Source: Malania oleifera
Lineage: Eukaryota; Streptophyta; Magnoliopsida; Santalales; Ximeniaceae
Direction of reading: 5' to 3'
DNA length: 64,000 bases
Assembly: GCF_029873635.1 (NCBI RefSeq)
Contig: NC_080417.1
Span: forward strand, 32,972,214-33,036,213
Below the pieces are notes generated by a model, which was not told where the DNA came from, did no database searches, and worked only from the letters and a program-made list of their open reading frames with translations. Of this stretch, positions 24,243 through 37,109 are shown piece by piece. Numbering within the stretch: the first letter of the stretch is position 1; each line of letters starts with the position of its first letter. The position numbers and the translations under genes are program-made.

Positions 24243-26334
24243 TATTAATTTTGGTGCAATCCCAAAAGGAGGGTGAATTGGATATTTAAAAATTATCGCC
24301 TAGGTCAATCGGTTTAACAGCAATATTACACAACCTAGGGTCAGTCTATGCGATCAATAAATAAACATACACGTGCAATAAAAGTAAAGTGCGGAAAAGT
24401 AAACAATACACGCAATATGTTATTGAGGTTTGGTCAAATTGTCTACGTCCTCACCTTGGCTACACCAGCACAAGGATTCCACTACGGCTTACTTAAACTG
24501 GTGGAATGGCACCGATTACAACGAAGTCAATTCAAGGGGTTGATCTCAACCAACACGCCTTACCAAGATGGCGTACCTAACTTTCCTAACCGGATCTAAG
24601 TCAGTTCGGGACTATTCAATAAGGCTAGTCTCCCTCTTCAGGCCCACACTTGGAATACAACAAATGATACGAATTTTTTTTGTACACGGAAATGCGCTTC
24701 TTCACAAGTAGATATGTACACCAGTATAGCTCAAGTAATAATGCAAGCACGTATAATATGTAAATATGCTCAGTACTCTAATGCGTGCTAAACACTCAAA
24801 TAAGTGTAGATAATCAATCTAAATCAAGAGTGTATATCTAAGCAAGATTTGAAACACAATATGTGAATATCACAAAGTCAGATCAAGGTTTCAAATATGC
24901 TAGTTAGTTGTTTCAAACAAACTCAACAAGATATTCTCAATGAACTAAGGAAAAGAAGTGTTTGAATACAAGTTTTGAAAATGATTTTGCACACAAAAAA
25001 TATAGGTTTAGGTGTCTTGCAATGACAATGCAAAAACCATAACCTTCTAAATCTTCCCATACAAGATTTATCAAATAAAATCGGTGGAAGAACTTAAGGC
25101 TATACTCTCAAATACAATCAATCAAACAATATAGCAAATGAGAGTATAAGCATGCTAGATTAGACACAAGTACTTTAGAAATACTCACAACACTTGAATG
25201 ATCAAGGAAAATGAAGTTTTGAAGTGTATGAGAGTAGTATAGGTTATAAAATGATTTTTGAATTTGAGAGAATTTTGACCTTAATGATCTTGCTAATCTT
25301 GCCTTAGTTTTGCAAATGAGCTTGTATATATAGACATAGGCAAAATTATGACCGTTGGGGACACCAAGGGTGTTATTAAATTTTTTTTTTAATCATTAAG
25401 AAAATTAACCCTGTTTAAAAATTTTAACCCCGGTAAAAATAATTTGACAACCCGAGAGCACCAGTCGACCAAACGTGAGGTTCAGTTGATCAAGTGACCA
25501 AGTTCAGTCAACCGGGAGAAATTTGAATTGAAAGTTCGGTTGACCAGACAAAGGGTTCCAAGGCAATTTTTCCATTTCCGCACAGTTCCATCGACCGTGT
25601 GATTTTGAACTGAGCGGTTTGGTCGACAGGGCAGTTGTGGCGTCTCCCGAGGACCTTCGGTCGACCAGGGCATTGAAGTACTTTCCTGGTCATTCGACCG
25701 AAAGGTCAAAGTGTTGACCTCAAGGCAGTTCTATCGACCAGCATAGTTGAACTGGTTTGGTTCGGTTGACCGAGCCATGGTAAAACTGTTGACCCAGGTC
25801 GGTTCGGTCGATTGAGGGATATAGTGCTTTCAAGTATGGTCAATCGAACATGTATTTTTCATACATTTCAGTTCAAATCCCTTATATGTAAACCCTATTC
25901 ATGTGAGCATATATATTTAAAAAGGTAGGGCATATTTTTATAAATTATAGGGAGTCCTAAGGTCAATCTAGGTCTTTTTTAGGACACCGAAAAACTTCAA
26001 CATCGGTCGATCTCCCTAAGGTCTTTCTATGGTCTGTGTAGGTACCTAAAGCCTAACTAGGGTCGATTTGAGCATACCTACCTATCATGCATGATGCAAA
26101 TTATTACAAGCCATAGGGTGTACAGTCCATAATAATATTACATCCCAGAATGAAGAAATGAAATAATAAATACAAATATAACACAACATTCTTCATTCTT
26201 TGGCATGAACACCGCACGCCATCATGGTATGTCTTTTAGTCCGAATACACGTACACAGTGAACCTGTATGCAAGTTTTAGTACAACCATCAGTACCAAGA
26301 TGATCAAAACTGGGTGTGACCAATTAGGTCAACA
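24243..26334 (-). mobile_element. 3' LTR of the inverted LARD-like copy
   Basis: On the minus strand it starts TGTTGACCTAATTGG at 26334 just after the purine tract AAAAAAGGGAGATAT, and ends CCTTTTGGGATTGCACC near 24250. Those ends match the plus copy (7899-10194). Its 25450-25860 part is dense in GTCGAC-type motifs (GGTCGACC, CATTCGACCG, CGGTCGATTG). The exact left boundary was placed by comparing it with the plus copy. Confidence 0.7.
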
Positions 26335-28591
26335 ATATCTCCCTTTTTTATGATGACAAATACTTTTATGCAAAAGTGGGTATAGTCAAGAAGGGCTCCC
26401 CTTGACTTTATGCATAAAGACAATTTAAGTTCAAATTAAATGATTTATCAGTGGGTAATTAAATTTAGAATTTAGCAAAGTACCTAGTTTTGCCTTTCTT
26501 CCTCTTTTGGTAATAGTAAAAAGGGTTAAGTAATTAAGCATGAAGGCGAAGGACATCAATTAAATATAAGAGGTATATTGGGAAGATTTTTTAAAAAAAA
26601 AATCTAGTAGCATATTGTTTGAAAGTAGACCATTCCCAATCATAACTTTATACCTAAGTGACTTGTGTTGAGTTTCAATCAAGAGTATATAACTCATATT
26701 CATCAATCAACTCAACTAGTATAATATGATCAAGAATTATTACTTTTAGCATCTAAAAAGATAATATAATCATACAATGTGTAATGAATGATAAAGTATG
26801 AAGTATAGCAATTTGGTCACACAAACTATATAACTGGTCATTTAAATGATTTAAAAAACATGAAAACAAGGTTAGACCATAAGCATACACAAACCATTAC
26901 AATTGAAGCATATCATAAAACTCGTGGAAGATTTGAGTTAAAGGAACACGACATATGATACCAAAAAGAACGTTTGAGCATAAACACAGTCTAACTAGTT
27001 CGTATGCATTTTTATGTGAAGTTGCCGAACTAGTTATGCAATTTTATAACATATATATGTATATAATAATAAATATATCCCCCTTTGATATTTGCAAAAA
27101 GTACTGTGGGTGCTTGCTGAAAAAGAAACTTTAATTTTAAAACAAGCAAGCAATAATTTCCTGATTTGACAATGAAGCATATACTAAAATATAACCAGAA
27201 AATCACAACCATAATGATCCTAAAGATTTAATAATCACATGCAAGAACATATGGCAAACACAAACAACTTGTGGCAAAGTAATAAATATCAACTTAAAAT
27301 TTTCACAAAGATCATTTCATTTAAGCACATGTCACACTATATTTAAAACATATCTAAGCCTCAAAAGTTAGTAGGCATAATATGATAGACATTTTAATTT
27401 TAGATGCTTCCCCTATCCATTTGAATTATTGCCTAGATACAATAAATTACTTATACTTTGCAAGGGATTGATTTCATTGAATATGCCAAAGTATAAGTGA
27501 GCACACAAACCATTCTTCAACAACTATACTGGATATTTATTAACAATATTTATCTCTAATCGGTATAGTCATCCCTATAGACAATAAGTGCATCGAAAAT
27601 AAATATTTAGGCATTCTATGCAATTCATGACCCAAAAACATTTCATATCAAATCATAGAACTTTACGTGCAAGATATAATGTTCAGGGATATCAGAAGAG
27701 CCTCAATATTTCAATAAACAATAGTGATGCATGTGAGTCCTATAGGTTCTTTCTATAGGAAAGGTGCTCAGCTCTCCTAACTACCTGATGATTATGTAAG
27801 AATGAAACTTAATTTTCAAATAGTTTTCACTTATCATTTCAAAAATATTTTAACGTTAATTTTATCATAATCATCTTTAACACAAGGTTTTATATGGGAA
27901 AATTCTAGCGAAATTTCAGCAGCATGTCGTTTGTATATAGGACATTTTCCTATAAAACCTATGCCTGATAGTGGATTGTTTTCAACAAATAAATTATATA
28001 AAGCAAGCAACAACCTAATATTCACAACTAGCATGCAAATTATGTCACTGCATCCGCTATGCAGAAGGCTTTCAACACAAGCATGCTTTCAAGTAGTTCA
28101 ATTAACAACTCATAAAAGAAATGAACTATTCAATGGATGATATGAACAATAACTAACAATGGATAGTTATGAGATTAGTGCAAAGTTGTTCTCACAAGAG
28201 CATACAAACATATAAGCATAAAATAAATATTGAGAGCATTTTAATGTACATAGCTATGAAAGATGAATGCTCCCCCTTAATTATGCACTCAACTCATTTA
28301 ATGCCTTTTCTTTCATCTTCAAGTTCAATAACCAAGAGTTATCATATTTTCAATAATTCTAACTTGGCTTTGAGTTCTTAGGCTTAATGGACCAAAAAGT
28401 CACAATGATTATTTCTTTGAAAGTTCTAAGTCTATAACTGCCTCATTTCTTATGATCTTCAAAATGTGAGAGGAACAAGTTAGAATGATTTTTAAATTAA
28501 TTGATCATGCATAGGTTTCTTTCAAATTTCATTTCATCATCTAGATTTGAAACCTAAATCATATTAGCCATTCAACTTCATTTAAGTAAAG
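26335..28591 (-). mobile_element. Internal region of the inverted LARD-like copy
   Basis: It is the reverse-complement counterpart of about 5610-7898. Shared landmarks are the AATGAAGTTGAATGGCTAA block (28580-28560), the KDDYDK-NVKIF-encoding block (about 27835-27960) and the final purine tract. It has no recognisable protein domain. It stops at 28591, where a different LTR abuts it. Confidence 0.6.
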
Positions 28592-30584
28592 TGTACTCCC
28601 AAGAGGGGGGGGGGGGAATTGGGTTTTTAAAACTTCTTTATAATTTTATTTTATCAATTTCTTAATTTAAGAATATACCCAACGAATTAATATTCAGCAA
28701 TCACATAGTCACAATGATATTGATTTGCAACCTCTCAAGTTTAGCCAACAATCATTTTGAAGTTAAGTCAACAATCAGTCCAAGTTCAATTCTGTATGAA
28801 TGATAATAATAATTAGCTTGAATAAAATCTCAAAATTTCAATATTCAAAATCATAATTTTTCATTCAATCAATGAATAGTTAGAATAAATAACTTCAGCA
28901 ATTTGATTTTACAAGACCTAAAACTTTCCTTTAATTTATTGATCAAGATTAACTTCAGCAATGTAGTAAAATCAATATTCAAGATTACTTCTGAATTTGT
29001 CAAACCACTTAACAACCAAATAATGATAACCAATATGTTTCTTGGTTTTAAATATGAAAAAAATTCAGTAATTCAGTGAGCTTCAAAGTTTGATAATGTG
29101 ATTTTTTAATCAATCATTCAATTTAGTATGCTAATTTCAAATATGGATCAAAGTAAGAAACTTCAACAACTCTCAATATTCAGCAAGCGTTAAATAATCA
29201 TACACACAGGTTACACGTTTGCAGAAAATTAAAGAGAGTAAGGAGAAGAGCTGAAGACTGTATTTTTTACAAGGTTCGGCCAGAGGCCTACGTCCTTGCC
29301 CCAAGCAACCCCTGTGAGGATTTTCCTTTCCAACTTCTTTACAAGCCAAGTTACAACCTCTCCATATCAGGTGGAGATCACTTTCTAACAAGAATACCCC
29401 TTCTCGTTAGCCAACGATTCAACAACCCTTGAATCATCAAACAACAAGAAAAACAAGAAACAACTTGTGTACAAGAAAAACTCTCAGCAAGAGCAGATTA
29501 GTATAGTTGAATACCAATATATTTCAATCAAAACTCAATATAAAAGAGTGAAGCTCAAATTTTTGTCACCAGGATTCTAATTAGATTTGAGAAACTCAGT
29601 AGAAGAGATTAGAAACCGTGAGTTTGTATCAGCAAAAAAGCAGCAAAACTTCATAAAATATTTGAGCAAGAAAGCTTTGAAGAGTAGAAAGAATTTAGAT
29701 TGATTGCTGCTTGTAGGTATATTTGATCTTTAGGTTTACCATGTATTTATAGATAGAAAGAGTTAATTTCTGTATTCCCCAAGTTTCTTAGAGTTTTTCC
29801 CAAGTTTTCAAAAGATTTGGGGACCAAGCAATCTAGTTTGGAAACTTTCACTCGCTGTTTTAATTTGAAAATCACGAAGGTCAGTCGACTGAGACTATCG
29901 GGGTCAGTCGCCTGATCTTTTATAGAACAGCAAATTTTGAAAGTTAGTGTAGTGTCAGTCACCTAATCCTAAATGGTCAGTCACTTGAACTTTTATAATT
30001 TAGTATATTTCAAAAAGTTAGTACTGAGTCAGTAGCCTAAGCCTAAGAGATCAGTCTCCCGATTCTATTACATTTGCTCAAATTTTTAACAGCATAATTA
30101 AGTCAATTAACTGATGAAACACTATCAGTTACCTGATTTTACAACTTTCAAAAAGTTCCAAAAACTTTGATTTTAATCTTCAATCTTGGAAAACTTAATT
30201 GAGTCTTTAGAACATTTTTCGAGGTTTTCAAAAACAAGTCTTTAAGTCCATAATGATTCCTAAGAGCTTCAAACATTTACATTGAGATTTGCAAAGTACT
30301 TACATGAGACTTCTTAAGATTCTAACTTTCTAAAACATTGAGTCTTCATACTTTTTGCTTCCATTCTTTTAGTCTATCTTGTCTTCATTCTTCAATAGAC
30401 TTTAAGCTTTATTAGATCTTCTATCTTGAGTCTAAGTTTTTAATGAACTTCATCAAGTACTTGAGATCTTGAACCTTTTATTCAAACCACTTGAATCATG
30501 AAACATCATCACTTAATAAAATATGTTAAGTTCCCTTGATTTGTTGTCATCAAAATAGGATTCTTAAGTTGTGTTAGGCCAACA
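28592..30584 (-). mobile_element. Copia-like LTR, minus strand (copy 1 of a pair)
   Basis: On the minus strand it starts TGTTGGCCTAACACAAC at 30584 and ends CTTGGGAGTACA at 28592. It contains GGTCAGTCGACTGAG and degraded relatives at 29880-30140 and the shared GGACGTAGGC block (GCCTACGTCC near 29287). No polypurine tract or primer site touches it and no target duplication is visible, so it is solo or truncated. Confidence 0.65.
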
Positions 30585-30639
30585 ATTTGTTTATTTTTAA
30601 AAGGAGTTAATTTAAGGATAATTCATAATTAATTAAGTA

Positions 30640-30902
30640 CCGCTCGTTGAATGGGTGTGCAGGGGGTGAGAATACCTTCCCCTTGCATAACTATACTCGC
30701 GATTCTAATTCTGGTATAAGTAGACCGAGACTATTGGTTTCTTGGCCTAGGTTTAGTCTAGTGACGAATCAAATGAGTATTAATTAGGTGTTCTAATGGC
30801 ACCAAGAAAAATAGGTTAGTGGCGATTCCAAATTCAAAACTTTCAAAAATCATATATTATCACCTCACGACCACGAGGGCCCCTCTTCGGGACATCGCAA
30901 CA
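30640..30902 (+). mobile_element. Possible gypsy LTR 3' end fragment
   Basis: The run AGTGGCGATTCC ... CACGAGGGCCCCTCTTCGGG ... CATCGCAACA resembles the 3' end of common plant gypsy LTRs. The 5' part is not recognisable. Confidence 0.45.
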
Positions 30903-31745
30903 ACAATTAAATTATCTTCAAGAATTATTTATTTTAAATTTTAAATTTTGTTATTTTTAAAAAGTTCAATTATTTTAAAAATATTCTTAAAAAGTAAATG
31001 TTTTTGTAGTATTTGAATGGTCAGTTTTTTTTTTTTCTATTCATGGTCTTTACAGTTTTGATTATTTTTGCTTATCATCTAATTGAATAGTTTGTTATTG
31101 TCCACTCCAAAATGCAAAATCTCATACATAACATATTTGTATTGTAAGAATAATATTGTTGGCATTCCTACCTTATTGACTTTGATAGAGTGATGCTATT
31201 TATGACATTGTGTTACACACTAGAATGATTAAAAGATTATACTACAAGACACCATTGAAATCTTATCTAAATATTACCATCTCAATTTTTTATTCAACCT
31301 CTCAAACTTGTGGGGTGACCGATTCTAGTCCAACCAATTTGCCTTGAGAAATAGATTAGTCGACTTCCATCTAAAATAAAAATGTTTGAAGTTAACCCTT
31401 ACCTCAATTATGAGTTGATGAATCCTTATCCAACAAGTTCACCTCGTCCGAGTCAACTGAACTTTCATAAAAATAAAAATGTTTAAAGTTTATCTAACAC
31501 TTGGAAGACAACCAAAGACCTCAACTATTGGGGAGCTTAAACTTACAATGGTACCAAATAGTTTGATTTACATAATTACTATACTATACATAAATACATA
31601 CATACATACATACATATATATATTAAGAATTTAGGTATACTTCCAAGAGAGGGGGTGAATTGGATTTTTAAAACTTTTTTATAACTTAAGTTTGTAAATA
31701 CCTTAGTTAAGTATGACCCTTCTAAATTTAATTTCTAACAATCAT

Positions 31746-33837
31746 TGTAAGGACCCGAACCCGGATGAGTTTCTACATATAAGTTTTTCAGCAGACGAAA
31801 ATAAATCTAAATTATTTTTATTACATGAGCACTAATTAAGTTTATTACAAATATATGTCGCAACTATTAAAATGCAAAATTCTAAAATTCTAAAATTCTA
31901 AAATATACAAACATATTCTAAATTGTATTATGCTAATTTTTTTTATTCTACTCTACTCTTTCTACTCTCGCCCATACACTTACTACTCCAGATTTCTGAT
32001 ATGTTCCTCAAAATGATCTGAAATATAAAATAGTGATTGAAGTGAGACGATGCTCAGTAAGTAAATAAGATTATTATTAGTGTGTGGCTAAAATGAGCTT
32101 TCAAAATATTTTAATTTCGTAAAATAATATTTAATACTATAACTTTAAAAATCCTTTAAAAATAAATATAGATTTAAAAATTTATGTATAAAAACTTTTG
32201 TCATCAACTACAATAGTAAAATTTTATAATAATATACTATAACTATTAAATTAAACTTTTAACTTTAAAAATTGTAATTATAATTTTTAATTTTATATAT
32301 ATATATACTTTTCCTTATACGTTTCCTTTAGATCATCTTTTAAGCACAATAATGATTATGTTCATATAAACTTATATTTTACCTTTAAATCATCAATAAC
32401 TTTATATACGTAATTAAATATGTATGTACATATACTATAAAAATCTTTCTTAAGCTTGTTAATCGTAAGTCATGTTTACCCCCATGACTGGGTTGTGCGG
32501 TCCACAGATTGGACTTAGCTGACTGGTTGGTCAAACTAAATCAACTTACATCATCATTAAGTGAGATTTTTCCTATTAAACTCTGGTCCGACCTAAGTGT
32601 GCACTTAGGAGAAATCCACCATCATATAAAATCACTTTATAAACAGTGTGGGTGCATTCTGATCCATTTAAACTTTAAGTTCCGGTACCGAACATTCGTA
32701 ATTTTCTGTATCATCTGTGCCATAAGAGGTTTTGAAAACATCTTATTATAAAATTTATAAAATTACAATAATATCATGATAATATTATTTTTACTCATAT
32801 TTTCGTAACGTAAAAACTAACTCATATCATTTTTACTCATATTTTCGTGAAATATGTAATGTAAAAATAAACTCATGCCACACAATTTTCATATTAAAAA
32901 TATTTTATTGAATAAAAATTAATGTTATAAAATACTCAAAGGGTTTAGAACATTTCTTGACTCAAAAATAAATGTTGGTATATTAAAGATAAAACTGGTA
33001 TAATTAAACATGTGTGAAAATAAATGTGAAAGAATTTTATGAAAATAACTAGCATAATCAAAATTTACTTACAAATAAATTCGGGTAAAAAATTTAAATA
33101 AAAATCTATTATAATCTAATTTATTTACAAATAAACTCAGGTATGAATTTTAATAAAAGTCTAATATAATCAAATTTACTTACCTCTTACTTAACATTGT
33201 GTTACGATCACAACGAATATCTTCTAAAAAAATGAGATCAGAAAGAGCGAGTGAGTGAGAATTTTATTTATAGCAAAAATTCTCCCTCCATTACTAATTT
33301 TTTCACTCATTAATCATTCTCTTCCTTTGAAATTTTTTTGTGAAAAATAAATGTTGAGAGTTTCCTATTTATAGGAAAATTTTGGGGAAGAAAATTGAAT
33401 TTGTAAAAGTATGAGGAGTGGGGTGAAATTATAATTTTTTTAAAATTAAAAAATGGGCATGGGATGGGTTAGACATGAGTTAGGTATGGGATAGGGATGA
33501 AGATTATGTGGGAATACTTGTCATCACTCCTATTTCATTAATTTTTAATTAATTAATTTTTTAAAATTTTTTTAAATCATTATTATTATTATTATCATCA
33601 TTGTTATTATTTTTAAATTATGTTTTAGTATTTTTTTTTTTTTTAAATTAAGTTCAAATTTCGAAAACTCGTGTGGACCCCACATGGTCTTATGGGTCTC
33701 ACACAACTTTGATACCTAAGTGGGTCCTACGTAACTCCATTAGTCCCCACACGATTTTATAAGTCCTAAATAGTTTCGAAACTCAAGTGGACCCCATACG
33801 ATTTCGGGATTCATGTGGGCCCCACATAGAATACCTA

Positions 33838-33879
<42 letters not shown>

Positions 33880-34174
33880 CTATATTTTTACAAATTATGT
33901 CTATCAAAACACTATTTTATATATATGTACTTATTTACGTGTACAAACAATGTCTGTGCTATTTATCCTATGAAATTTCATTTTGATCAAGCCAACCTCC
34001 AGAGAGCGATTGAGCCGCAATGGTCTCTAAGCACTCGCTAAAACAAGGTCTTTCTTAAGCATCAAATATGGAATCAAGGATCCTACAGAAAAACACTTCT
34101 GTATTGGTATTAACTTAATAACAAATTTTATTATTTTATTATACTTTAATTATATATATATTTTTAGGTCATCA
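31746..34174 (-). repeat. 3' LTR of the nested element
   Basis: TGTAAGGACCCGAACCC at the left edge and GGTCATCA at the right. It differs from the partner LTR at about one base in nine over the first 140 bases compared by eye. It contains an ATT microsatellite at 33838-33875 and the conserved CATGACTGGGTTGTGCGG block near 32482. Confidence 0.8.
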
Positions 34175-34215
34175 TATTCTCCCCTCCTTATAAAAATTTT
34201 ATTTTTGAAATTTGC
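34175..34215 (-). other. Polypurine tract of the nested element
   Basis: On the minus strand AAGGAGGGGAGAATA abuts the LTR start TGATGACC. The preceding AAATTTCAAAAAT is a decayed form of the AAATTTCG hairpin found beside the other gypsy primers. Confidence 0.7.
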
Positions 34216-34403
34216 TAATTTAAAATGAGTACTGTATAATTAGTTGCACTATTTGAAAGAGTAAATTGATGAAAGATTTTGCTTAGTCTTAGAATAGATT
34301 GAGGGTCAATTAGGCGAAATATTTTCTTTTGAGAATTGAAATGTGAATCGTCGATCTAATAGGGGTTGAAATGAAAAAGAAATTCAGAAGATGTGGAAAA
34401 GGA

Positions 34404-34448
<45 letters not shown>

Positions 34449-34469
34449 AAATGAAACAAAATTTGGCCT

Positions 34470-35194
34470 TTAGAGCCTTAGCTCAACGTCAATATCTATC
34501 GAAGTGCTAGCGGTGTCACTGCTAACTGCCTGGGTTCTTTCTTGGCGGAATTGTCCTCTTATAATGTCACCGGCTTGAGTCGAAAAAAAGGAGAGAATGC
34601 CCATTTACTCGGCAAGGGAGGAAGAGCTGCCCTCTTCCTCTTGTGGCATTTGGTGGGGATGATCATAATGAGCCATTAGTGCCCTGTACATAAGTCTCAA
34701 CTCGTATTGGATCTCTTTGCAATGGTGGCGTGGGCCAGCATTACCCGAAACCCTTAGTGTGGTGACTGCAATACTGCCATTGTAAGGGGTATGACTCATT
34801 GGTGTGATGTTAGTCGTAAGATATAGACGAAATATTGTCGATAAGGATGAGGGTACAAGTGGTTGGGAAAATGGCAGGGGCGCTGCTTGGGGCAGTAGTG
34901 GCGGAGGAGGTAAGATGGATAATTGGTGGGGCAGTAGTTAGTGGCTTCTTCAACTGATCCTCGCTTACGCCTACAGTTTTCAAACCAAAAGCGTACATTT
35001 CTCAACTCGATTGGACCATACCGTTGGAGTCATGTTGCAAGCAAGATAGCCCGCTCCACAGAAGGGAGTTCCCCTTGACTGTTGCGGAATGCCTCCTCTA
35101 AAATCTCCAACTATACCTTGTTAGGTTTCCATCTTTGGATTGATGACCTAGTGCTGCTCTCAGCAACTTGGGAAGTTGGATGATTTGGCAACAT
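34470..35194 (-). pseudogene. Homeobox (WOX-like) pseudogene captured in an LTR element
   Basis: On the minus strand, from an ATG at 35194, one frame gives about 20 Ser/Thr-rich residues and then a homeodomain-like stretch of about 60 residues (about 35132-34954). It starts RWKPNK, continues LEILEEAF (helix 1), RYGPIE (the longer loop typical of WUSCHEL-related proteins) and ends NVRFWFEN-CRRKR, which keeps the W-F-x-N core of helix 3. Two in-frame stops break it: TAG after RWKPNKV and TGA before LQRYGPIE. The usual WFQN is WFEN. Downstream the frame shifts; the 3' end reads QAGDIIRGQF and closes at 34470 with the acidic DIDVELRL, which resembles a C-terminal EAR repressor motif. Homeodomain proteins bind DNA; this copy cannot make a whole one. 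The family assignment rests on these motifs, not on a search. Confidence 0.68.
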
Positions 35195-35325
35195 TTTTGA
35201 GTAATGAGACAACCAAGAGAAAAGTTGGGAAGAATTAATCTCTACAAATCGAAATGTGGTTGTTCAAGATGGTAGAAAGTTGTGATGCTTAGAGTTCGAG
35301 GAGGGCAAACCATTTTTATAGGGGA

Positions 35326-35818
35326 ATGGCCGCGTGTTGTGGAAATCGAGAGAAAGCGACATGTGTTACGAGAATCGAGAGGAAGCGACGTGTGTCACGA
35401 ATATCGAGCGAGGCGTTTTGCAAAAATCGAGGGAGAGCGACGTGTGCCATGAGAGTCGAGAGAGAGCGACGCGTGTCATGGATATCGAGTGATGCATTTT
35501 GCGAAAATCAAGGGAGAGTGACATGTGTTGCGACAATCAAGAGAGAGCGACACATGTCACGGATATCGAGCGACTCATTTTGCAAAAATCGAGGGAAAGC
35601 GACGTGTGCCGCGAGAATCGAGAGAGAGCAATGTGTGTCATCGATATCGAGAGACGCGTTTTGCAAAAATCGAGATAGAACGATATGTGTTGCAAAAATT
35701 GAGAGAGAGCAACCCGTGCCTCGAGTGACGCATTTTTCAAAAATCGAGGGAGAACAATATGTGTTGCGGAAATAGAGAGAGAGTGATGTGTGCTACGGAA
35801 ATCGAGCGAGCGACACAT
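35326..35818. repeat. 81-bp tandem array, about six copies, open in two strands
   Basis: Units begin with GATATCGAG-GA (35400, 35481, 35562 and on), go through TTTTGCAAAAATCGAGGGAGAGCGAC and end CGAGAGAGAGCGAC. Because 81 is a multiple of three, a plus-strand frame (35326-35775) repeats a 27-residue unit (SRISSDAFCKNRG...), and a minus-strand frame is also open (35818-35537). I see no known protein; the open frames are likely a by-product of the repeat length. Confidence 0.85.
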
Positions 35819-35899
35819 ATAGTAAAATTTGCGGACTTAAGGTTCTATTTATGTTTCTATATCTTTATTAATGCTTTAACTATAATTTATCTCATCCTT

Positions 35900-36070
35900 A
35901 AGTTACCACTTGGGTGGGTGGCATAGTGGTAAGGAACCGGCCGTGCATTCATGTGATCGTGGGTTTTAATCCCCACTATGCCCAAATGGTCTTGTGCCTT
36001 GACCTTACTTCAGGGGTAAGTGAGTTATAGTCAATGATTTCTACTCATTAGGCTATTTTTTTTTACTACA
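35900..36070 (+). mobile_element. tRNA-derived SINE
   Basis: A polymerase III promoter is visible: box A-like GTGGCATAGTGGTAAGG (35918) and box B-like GATCGTGGGTTTTAATCCCC (35958). A tRNA-unrelated body follows, ending in a T run at 36057-36064. It is inserted in the nested LTR element. Confidence 0.7.
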
Positions 36071-36095
36071 AGAGTACCCATTATATATATTCCAA

Positions 36096-36097
<2 letters not shown>

Positions 36098-36164
<67 letters not shown>
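36098..36164. repeat. (ATT)n microsatellite, about 22 units
   Basis: Uninterrupted ATT repeats close to the SINE tail. Shorter ATT arrays lie at matching places in both LTRs of the element (33838-33875, 39686-39726) and at 39984-40018. Confidence 0.95.
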
Positions 36165-36165
<1 letters not shown>

Positions 36166-37109
36166 GATCAAATATATATTGGGTATGTTTGACTTATCGA
36201 TGATTTGACATTAGTTAGTTATTTGAAGAAGATTAGTTAAATTTTTTATTGTTCTTATTAATGGAATTTTTTTTTTATAATATAGTAAAATATAAGTTGT
36301 ATTTACTTTTATAAATTTATACAAAATAAAAACTAAGATTCCGTCAAATTTTGTACTCCTAAATCAAACTTGGATACTTGATGGGAATTAAATATGCAAT
36401 GAAAAAAAAATACATATTCATATTTAACTTGCACATGCTAAGAAATTTTTTTTAAATTAAATATAATATAGTGATATTTAAACTATTTAATTATTTATAA
36501 ATTAATATAAAATTAAAATTAAAGATTTTGTCAAAATATATATTCCTAAATTAAGTTTGAATATTTTGATGAGAATTGAATATGCAATGTAAAAATACAT
36601 ATTCATATCCAACTTGCATATGTAAAGAAATTTTGGGTAAATTCAGATTTAAGAATAAACTGTTTATTCATATTTATTTGTATGTGTAGCACCTCCAAAC
36701 CTAATAGGGTCTAATGTGTTATTTCTTATATTTTTAGTGAAAATAATAAATCTTGAAGAATATTATATTATTATATTTATATATATATATATATATATAT
36801 GAAAATTTTAAATTATTAATACATATGATCTAACAATTAATTATGAGTCATCAATATGGGTACGTGTTTCTACAAACACAAATAACATATTTAACTTAAT
36901 TAACATGTCTTCAATAATACTACCATTTTTCTTAGAAAATATAAGATTGTTACCTGTCCTTGGGAGCTTTCACGTTAATCTTATTTCCTCCAATGTTACT
37001 ATCTTTAGGATCCATTATTAAATAATGATAAAATGTTATTTTAAAATAATAAACCTATTATTAATGTAGAACAAACTATTAGGAATATACGAACAATTTC
37101 CCGAAACCT

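Noticed and set aside
30585-31635. Interval between the two minus copia-like LTRs read as the internal region of one short element
   Set aside because: No polypurine tract next to 30584 and no primer site next to 31635; it holds part of another LTR instead.
33787-34041. Open frame with a poly-Tyr run, and its twin at 39615-39962
   Set aside because: Both are translations of the ATT microsatellite in the two LTRs of the nested element; no protein features.
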